NCBI GenBank assembly: GCA_964473745.1
Contig: CAYYQE010000004.1
Location: 1-64,000 of the forward strand
Reading direction: 5' to 3'
Source of the DNA: JABJMC01 sp964473745
GTDB lineage: Bacteria; Patescibacteriota; Gracilibacteria; UBA1369; UBA12473
Length of the DNA: 64,000 bases
Numbering within the stretch: position 1 is the first letter of the stretch; each line of letters starts with the position of its first letter. Shown here in pieces: positions 59,428 through 64,000 of this stretch. Position numbers and translations under genes: made by a program. Under the pieces are notes generated by a model. That model did not search any database. It saw only the letters and a list, made by a program, of their open reading frames with translations, and had not been told where the DNA came from.

Positions 59428-60849
59428 TTAGGCGTTAGCCGTAAAGCGATCATACCATGACATGTCTATTTCGGGGTGTTTTTTCATTACCTCGGCCACT
59501 ACTTTTACGGCGCGATGAAGTCTTTCTTTGTCTTGTGATTCAAAGCGCATAGTAAGGTTGGGAGTGGTGTTTGAGCAGCGAATAATTCCCCAAGTTTCGT
59601 GGTCAAAAAGCATCCGAACTCCGTCAATGGTAATGCAGTCGTAACATCCCACAAAATGGTCACGAAGCTCGTCCACAATACGGAACTTGTGTTCGTCGGG
59701 ACAAGCTACTTTTATTTCTGGGGTAGCGCAGGTTTTGGGAAGTTCATCAAAATATTCAGATAGTTTTTTGGGGCTGCGGGAAAGAAGAGCAAGGGTGCGG
59801 AGAGCCGCCATAAAAGCATCATCAAACCCATAATAATCTTCGGCGAAAAAGAGGTGCCCGCTAACTTCACCGGCGAGCAGGGCGTTTTTTTCTTGCATGG
59901 TTTTTTCAATGAAAGAGTGGCCGGTTTTGGCCATAACAGGATTGCCACCGTGTTTGCGAATTAGTTCGGGGACAATTTGAGAAGCTTTGACATCAAAAAC
60001 AACAGTGGCGCCTTCATGACGGGTAAGTAAGTCTTCAGCGAGTAGGAGTAAATGAAGGTCAGCTGCGTAGTGATTACCTTTTTCATCGATAAGTCCAATG
60101 CGATCGCCATCCCCGTCAAACCCAATGCCAATGTCGTATTCGCCAGTTTTCATAACATCGATTAGTTCGAGGAGGTTGGCTTCATCTTCGGGATTGGCTT
60201 CGTGATTTGGGAAATTCCCGTCTAGTTCGCAATAAAGCTCTTTGACTTCGCAGCCAAAAGCGCGGAATAGGTCGGGAGCAAATTTGCCAGCAATGCCATT
60301 GCCAGCGTCCACAGCTATTTTGAGTGGGCGTTCAATTTGAATAATTTCTTTCATGTCCGCGAGGTAGAGATCAAAGAGATCATCGCGTTTGGTGAGCTGA
60401 CCTTTTCCTTCGGTAAAAGCCCCTTCTTCGATGATGTTTAAGACTACTTGTAGTTCATCGCCGCAGATGGCGTGGGCCATTTTACCGACGACTTTGATGC
60501 CGTTGTATTCTTTGGGGTTATGGCTGGCAGTAATGTTAATTCCCCCGTCCATTTCGAGTTTGCAGGTTGCATAATAAAGTAGGGGGCTGCTGGCTAAGTC
60601 GATATCAGTTACGTTACAACCAGTTGAAAGCATTCCTTTGATGAATGCTTCTTTGATTTCGGGGGTGCTTAAGCGGTTGTCGCCACCGACTACGATTTCG
60701 GAGCCGCTGTGCGTGAGTATATAAGTTCCAATTCCTTTGCCAATTAATTCAGCAGTCTCGGGATTTAGGTCCACTGGGTGGTCGGAAGTTGGTTTGTGGG
60801 CAATGCCACGAATGTCATAAGCGCGAAAAATGAGGGGGTTTACAGGCAT
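59428..60849 (-). CDS. manB: Phosphomannomutase/phosphoglucomutase
   Basis: 473 residues of the alpha-D-phosphohexomutase family, interconverting hexose 1- and 6-phosphates for sugar-nucleotide synthesis. FRAYDIRGIAH opens domain 1; the phosphoserine loop is INITASHNPKEYNGIKV near 100; metal loop GFDGDGDRIGLID near 243; sugar loop LAGEVSGHLFFAEDYYGFDD near 325; the phosphate-binding domain 4 near 420 (SNTTPNLTMRFES). The sugar preference of the bifunctional ManB/AlgC type is likely. It feeds the surface polysaccharide suggested by the flippase and ligase genes. Confidence 0.92.
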   Translation of the reverse strand: MPVNPLIFRAYDIRGIAHKPTSDHPVDLNPETAELIGKGIGTYILTHSGSEIVVGGDNRLSTPEIKEAFIKGMLSTGCNVTDIDLASSPLLYYATCKLEMDGGINITASHNPKEYNGIKVVGKMAHAICGDELQVVLNIIEEGAFTEGKGQLTKRDDLFDLYLADMKEIIQIERPLKIAVDAGNGIAGKFAPDLFRAFGCEVKELYCELDGNFPNHEANPEDEANLLELIDVMKTGEYDIGIGFDGDGDRIGLIDEKGNHYAADLHLLLLAEDLLTRHEGATVVFDVKASQIVPELIRKHGGNPVMAKTGHSFIEKTMQEKNALLAGEVSGHLFFAEDYYGFDDAFMAALRTLALLSRSPKKLSEYFDELPKTCATPEIKVACPDEHKFRIVDELRDHFVGCYDCITIDGVRMLFDHETWGIIRCSNTTPNLTMRFESQDKERLHRAVKVVAEVMKKHPEIDMSWYDRFTANA

Positions 60850-60859
60850 GTTTTAACTT

Positions 60860-61366
60860 TTAAGAAATTTTTTGAAGGCGGCCAGGGCCGTTAGTGCGTC
60901 TAAGATACAGAGCTACAGCCGGGGGCACAAGACTTTCCCAATTTTTGTTATTTTTCATGCTTTCACGGACTTTAGTGGCGCTTAAATCTTCGACAAAATC
61001 AACATCCTTAATTTCATATTTCCCGTGTTTTCTGAAAAGTTCCTTAACAATTTTGGAGCCAGTGTAAACAGATTGGAAAGGTGGGACCAAACGGCTGACA
61101 TGCTCCACCCAAAGATCGTAATTGTTGATGTTGCGCACCGGGATTATGGTGTAGCGATCACGGGCGATATTTTTTTCATCAAGAGTGGCTTGAATCATCT
61201 CGAATCGTTCACTGGCCGTAAATGGATTGTCTAATTCGTGGTGATTTTCAGCGCTGCCAATGCCGATAACAAGAAAATTGCATTCTTTTAAAGCCTGCAA
61301 AACCACACTTAAATGACCCTTGTGAAAGGGTTGGAAGCGGCCGATGAAGAGAGAGGTGTTTTTCAT
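60860..61366 (-). CDS. nadM: NMN adenylyltransferase, NadM-like
   Basis: 168 residues from the Met at 61366 (KNTSLFIGRFQPFHKGHLSVVL); an earlier Met at 61384 overlaps nadE. The nucleotidyltransferase motif GRFQPFHKGH and the C-terminal LSATKVRESMKN (ISSTxIR type) are clear, and IGIGSAENHHELDNPFTASER fits archaeal-type NMN adenylyltransferases more than NadD. It makes NAD or deamido-NAD and lies 7 bp after nadE, giving a two-step NAD route in one operon. Confidence 0.85.
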   Translation of the reverse strand: MKNTSLFIGRFQPFHKGHLSVVLQALKECNFLVIGIGSAENHHELDNPFTASERFEMIQATLDEKNIARDRYTIIPVRNINNYDLWVEHVSRLVPPFQSVYTGSKIVKELFRKHGKYEIKDVDFVEDLSATKVRESMKNNKNWESLVPPAVALYLRRTNGPGRLQKIS

Positions 61367-61373
61367 GATTTTA

Positions 61374-62129
61374 TTATACCTCAAGCACGGGCGGCATTTC
61401 TCGTTTATGCATGTTTTGGGTAATCATTTTCTTCACTTTTTTAACCATTGATTCTGGGTAACCGGCCTTAACAATCGAAGGCATACGAGTTTTTTCTTCT
61501 AATAATTGTAAAATTCCATCGAGGGCGCGGTAGTTGGCTCCTAAATCGTTTTCATCAGTTTGGCCTTCTTCCAGTTCAGCGGTAGGCATTTTTTGAATGA
61601 TTTCATCCGGAAGGTGAAGGTATTCAGCTAAGGCGTAGACTTCAGTTTTATAAAGATTTCCTAAAACTTCGATGTCAGCGGCTAGGTCGCCGTATTTGGT
61701 GCCGTAACCGAGTAAGATTTCGCTTTTGTTGGATGTCCCAAGAACCAGGGCGTTATTTGTGTTGGCAAAACTATAGAGCAGTGTTGCGCGGATGCGAGCT
61801 TTGGTATTCATTTGGGCGAGACGATCTGGTTTCCAGGAGGCGATGTTAAAATCTACAGCTAAAGCATTAATTGGTTGGTAATAACTTTTAACCTTAAAAA
61901 AATCAGCTAAAGCTTTGGCGTGTTTGATGTTTTCGTCTTTAGTCATGCCTAATTCGGGGAGAATTAGAGCAAAAACATTGGCTGACCCCAAGGCATCAAC
62001 GGCAATTTTAAAAGTAAGAGCGGAATCTATCCCTCCGCTTAAACCGACAACAGCCTTGCGAATATCGTATTTGTGAAAATAATCGCGTAGACCTTTAACA
62101 AGCTTTTTGTGAACTTTTTCCGTGTTCAT
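61374..62129 (-). CDS. nadE: NAD synthetase, ammonia-dependent
   Basis: 251 residues. The PP-loop is AVVGLSGGIDSALTFKIA near residue 27; YSFANTNNALVLGTSNKSEILLGYGTKYGD spans the ATP and deamido-NAD binding segment (about 115-145, described as adjoining); PTAELEEGQTDENDLG near 182 is the signature P2 loop. No glutaminase domain, so it uses ammonia. It converts deamido-NAD to NAD. nadM follows directly and smpB precedes by 9 bp. Confidence 0.95.
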   Translation of the reverse strand: MNTEKVHKKLVKGLRDYFHKYDIRKAVVGLSGGIDSALTFKIAVDALGSANVFALILPELGMTKDENIKHAKALADFFKVKSYYQPINALAVDFNIASWKPDRLAQMNTKARIRATLLYSFANTNNALVLGTSNKSEILLGYGTKYGDLAADIEVLGNLYKTEVYALAEYLHLPDEIIQKMPTAELEEGQTDENDLGANYRALDGILQLLEEKTRMPSIVKAGYPESMVKKVKKMITQNMHKREMPPVLEV

Positions 62130-62138
62130 AAGAAGAGA

Positions 62139-62579
62139 TTAACGAGTTGTAAATCCTTTCTGCAATTCACGATCGAGTTCACGCTTTTTGATGGTAGCGC
62201 GCTTGTCATGCTTTTTCTTGCCACGACAGATCCCAATTGTGAACTTGATGCGCCCGTTGGAAAGAAATACATTTAGTGGAACCGCTGTAATTCCGGGCTT
62301 ATCAAGAAAGGTAGAAATCTTATCGATTTCGCGGCGATTTAGCAAGAGTTTTCGCTTCTTTCTGGGATTTTCTTCGGGTTGGTTCTTTGGTTGGTAGGGG
62401 TCGATTTGAACGTTTTCCAGAAAAATTTCATTGTTTTTTAGGCCGACATGACCGCCTTTTAAGTGAATTTTTTTAGCGCGAATTGCCTTGGCTTCATAGC
62501 CCCGCAAGACTGCTCCGGCGGTAAATTTGTCTAATATTTCGTAGTCGAAATAAGCTTTTTTATTGCGGATAATTTCCAT
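62139..62579 (-). CDS. smpB: SsrA-binding protein SmpB
   Basis: 146 residues, the protein partner of tmRNA. NKKAYFDYEILDKFTAGAVLRGYEAKAIRAKK is the family N-terminus (residues ~5-37), followed by LNRREIDKI, TAVPLNVFLSNGRIKFTIGICRGKKKHDKR (the conserved core, ~100-130) and a basic C-terminal tail that occupies the A site. It matches the ssrA gene at 33383-33797 in the same window. It is the first gene of a nadE-nadM transcript, spaced 9 bp. Confidence 0.97.
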   Translation of the reverse strand: MEIIRNKKAYFDYEILDKFTAGAVLRGYEAKAIRAKKIHLKGGHVGLKNNEIFLENVQIDPYQPKNQPEENPRKKRKLLLNRREIDKISTFLDKPGITAVPLNVFLSNGRIKFTIGICRGKKKHDKRATIKKRELDRELQKGFTTR

Positions 62580-62630
62580 GGTAGCCTGATTCTATCGAGC
62601 TTTTACTCGTTCGTCCAATTCGTATGGGAA

Positions 62631-63146
62631 TTAAATCAGCCATGAATGTTTTTTGACGAGTTTAAGTTTACTCCACCAATGGTGCAGACTAAAAGCATAG
62701 CCGCAACGAGTTTGGGGCAGGAGGAGTAATACAAAGGCGTATACAAGATGATCATCTAGAAAAGGATGGTGCTCGGGCGGAAGGGCGGCTAAATACATGA
62801 GAATCATCATCAGGGCTCCGGAATAGCCGGCGATCTTGGTGCCAACTCCAAGAAGTAGGGCGAGGCCGACGCCGAGGAGGCCAACCATAAATAGCCAATC
62901 CACAAAAGGATTCCCAGCCATAGCTTGGAAAATTTCCGCAAAAGGGCCGCGAGTTCCGTAAGTTAAAAATCCATAAGTTGGTGATCCGCCAGCGAGCCAG
63001 GCATCTTCAGGTGTAGTGGCAAAATTCAAGCCAAAAGTTTTATCTAAAAAGGCCCAGAAAAAAATACCGCCCATGACTAATCGCAGGCCAGCAAAAATAA
63101 TTTTTCGATAAAGAGTTGGGGCGGGACAAAGATGGGGGAGTTTCAT
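62631..63146 (-). CDS. DoxX-like membrane protein
   Basis: 171 residues with four hydrophobic segments (LRLVMGGIFFWAFLDKTFGL, LFMVGLLGVGLALLLGVGT, SGALMMILMYLAAL, VYAFVLLLLPQ). The pattern R-x-x-x-G-x-x-F-x-x-x-x-x-D-K, then GLLGVGLALLLGVGTK, suits the DoxX/TQO family, whose members are often redox-linked. Function is not fixed by sequence. It precedes smpB by about 50 bp on the same strand. Confidence 0.65.
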   Translation of the reverse strand: MKLPHLCPAPTLYRKIIFAGLRLVMGGIFFWAFLDKTFGLNFATTPEDAWLAGGSPTYGFLTYGTRGPFAEIFQAMAGNPFVDWLFMVGLLGVGLALLLGVGTKIAGYSGALMMILMYLAALPPEHHPFLDDHLVYAFVLLLLPQTRCGYAFSLHHWWSKLKLVKKHSWLI

Positions 63147-63187
63147 GGGAGAGGGTTTTAAAGTGAAGGCAGTATAACATCAAAATC

Positions 63188-63277
63188 TGGCGGAGAGACA
63201 GGGATTCGAACCCTGGAGGAGCTTGCACCCCTACGACTTTTCGAGAGTCGCGCCTTCAACCACTCGGCCATCTCTCC
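63188..63277 (-). tRNA. tRNA-Ser(CGA)
   Basis: On the minus strand: acceptor GGAGAGA pairs with TCTCTCC, discriminator G and encoded CCA; D arm GCCGAGTGGTTGAAGGC; anticodon loop CTCGAAA (anticodon CGA, reading UCG); a long variable arm typical of serine; T arm GGGTTCGAATCCC. The 5' end lies immediately after the stop codon of the transporter gene, with no spacer. Confidence 0.96.
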
Positions 63278-64000
63278 TTATTTTAAATGCTTATTTAGCC
63301 GACCAAACAATCCAATCGTTGTGCTCCAGGGGATTTGAGAAATCACCAGTAAAAGCGCAACTTCTGGACTAAAAAAATTAAAAGCTAAAACAATTCCTAG
63401 GCCAGCATTAGAATAGGACTTGGTAACAGCCAAGGCAATACGGTCTGGGGTTTTGCGCCAGGGGGCAATAAAGTATCCAATCAAATAAAGCACCAAGAAA
63501 ATAACATAAAAATAAGCCACGTATTTAAGCATGGCCATGGGATTTTCGAGAATAATTCCGGCCTGATCAGAAACCACGGTATAAAGCACCAGCATTATCA
63601 AAAGAATCGCAATTCCTCCTAGAGAAGGAGATATTTTATTAATACACTTTGGGCAATGTTTTTTTAAAATTTGAGAAATAAATAAAGGGACTAGAATGGT
63701 ACAAACCAGCGTCAAAAACATCCCGGTAATATCAAGCTCGATGTTTTTTCCAATTAAAACCCAAAAAAGGCCAACCATGGTAAAGGGCACAAGCAGGTTA
63801 GCAATCACCATGATGCTTAGGCTAAGGGCAGGATTCCCTTTCACAATATTAGTCAAAACAGGAGAGGCAATGGCTGGAGGGAGGGCGGCGTAAAGCAGAA
63901 ATCCAATCGAAAGTTCCGGCGTTAAAAAATTCATAATAAAATAAAGCACAATTGGGCAAGCAACCAGATAAGCTAGGGCAATAAACAGCAAAAAGAATGG
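63278..64000 (-). CDS. Bile-acid:sodium symporter family protein (5' end beyond window)
   Basis: At least 240 residues, running off the window edge; the frame is still open at 64000, so the TTG at 63991 is not the true start. About seven to eight hydrophobic helices are visible. LLYAALPPAIASPVLTNIVKGNPALSLSIMVIANLL (two adjoining motifs with Pro-Pro and Asn in helices) and KSYSNAGLGIVLAFNFFSPEVALLLVISQIPWS fit the BASS/SBF transporter family. It imports organic anions or related solutes with sodium. The stop codon directly abuts the tRNA-Ser gene. Confidence 0.78.
   Translation of the reverse strand, partial: PFFLLFIALAYLVACPIVLYFIMNFLTPELSIGFLLYAALPPAIASPVLTNIVKGNPALSLSIMVIANLLVPFTMVGLFWVLIGKNIELDITGMFLTLVCTILVPLFISQILKKHCPKCINKISPSLGGIAILLIMLVLYTVVSDQAGIILENPMAMLKYVAYFYVIFLVLYLIGYFIAPWRKTPDRIALAVTKSYSNAGLGIVLAFNFFSPEVALLLVISQIPWSTTIGLFGRLNKHLK

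Overview
The window looks like a chromosomal scaffold from a small-genome bacterium of the Candidate Phyla Radiation (Patescibacteria), possibly the Peregrinibacteria/Gracilibacteria side. The reasons are short AT-rich intergenic DNA, leaderless-looking promoters, a very large secreted CARDB protein with the SGYAWGSGLGWINFGN-type motif seen in CPR surface proteins, a nadE-nadM pair, and many genes with no recognisable family. TGA is an ordinary stop codon here: genes end in TGA and an RF2 gene is present, so the recoded Gracilibacteria code does not apply. Two scaffold gaps are visible, at 12968-12977 and 23166-23265. The lineage call is inference.

Layout. 1-619 is a repeat and operator region before ftsA-ftsZ. 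A FemAB-type transferase and an unrecognised 1208-aa protein with a basic partner follow, then prfB-def. 10.1-15.5 kb holds a divergent protein kinase, a Wzx-type flippase broken by a frameshift and a gap, and a murL-murD2 pair for D-glutamate supply to peptidoglycan. 15.5-23.7 kb is a run of unknown genes, five of which carry about eleven copies of one roughly 110-residue domain. Then come a CodA-like amidohydrolase, argH, RNase J, a likely origin region, dnaN, mfd and ssrA (tmRNA). 34.0-39.4 kb has a UPF0489 protein, a methyltransferase, a TrmB regulator, an O-antigen-ligase-like protein with efp, an RdgB pyrophosphatase and a lipoprotein.

The most unusual segment is 39.45-41.43 kb: two very GC-rich genes in tandem, each bounded by the same 16-bp inverted repeats, separated and followed by a 150-170 bp palindromic element with a conserved core and a variable tip. 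It resembles a gene-cassette array with attC-like sites, but no recombinase is present and the sites are not canonical attC. After it come PBP1A, a NIF3-like protein, an MBL-fold hydrolase, pheST, hup, topA, the 1810-aa CARDB protein, a phosphohexomutase, nadM, nadE, smpB, a DoxX-like protein, tRNA-Ser(CGA) and a truncated BASS transporter.

Recurring DNA signals cross these regions. Five copies of the palindrome GCTTA-N2-TAAGC occur only before ftsA and dnaN among the regions I read closely. A three-hairpin RNA-like element closed by a covarying outer stem occurs three times (36.4, 44.2 and 52.3 kb). A hairpin-type dispersed repeat occurs in inverted pairs (1 with 26.2 kb; 26.4 with 33.9 kb). 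Several genes have a -10 hexamer ending exactly 6 nt before the ATG, which implies leaderless mRNAs. Together the genes cover division, wall synthesis, surface polysaccharide and protein, translation quality control (tmRNA, SmpB, EF-P, RF2, deformylase) and NAD synthesis.
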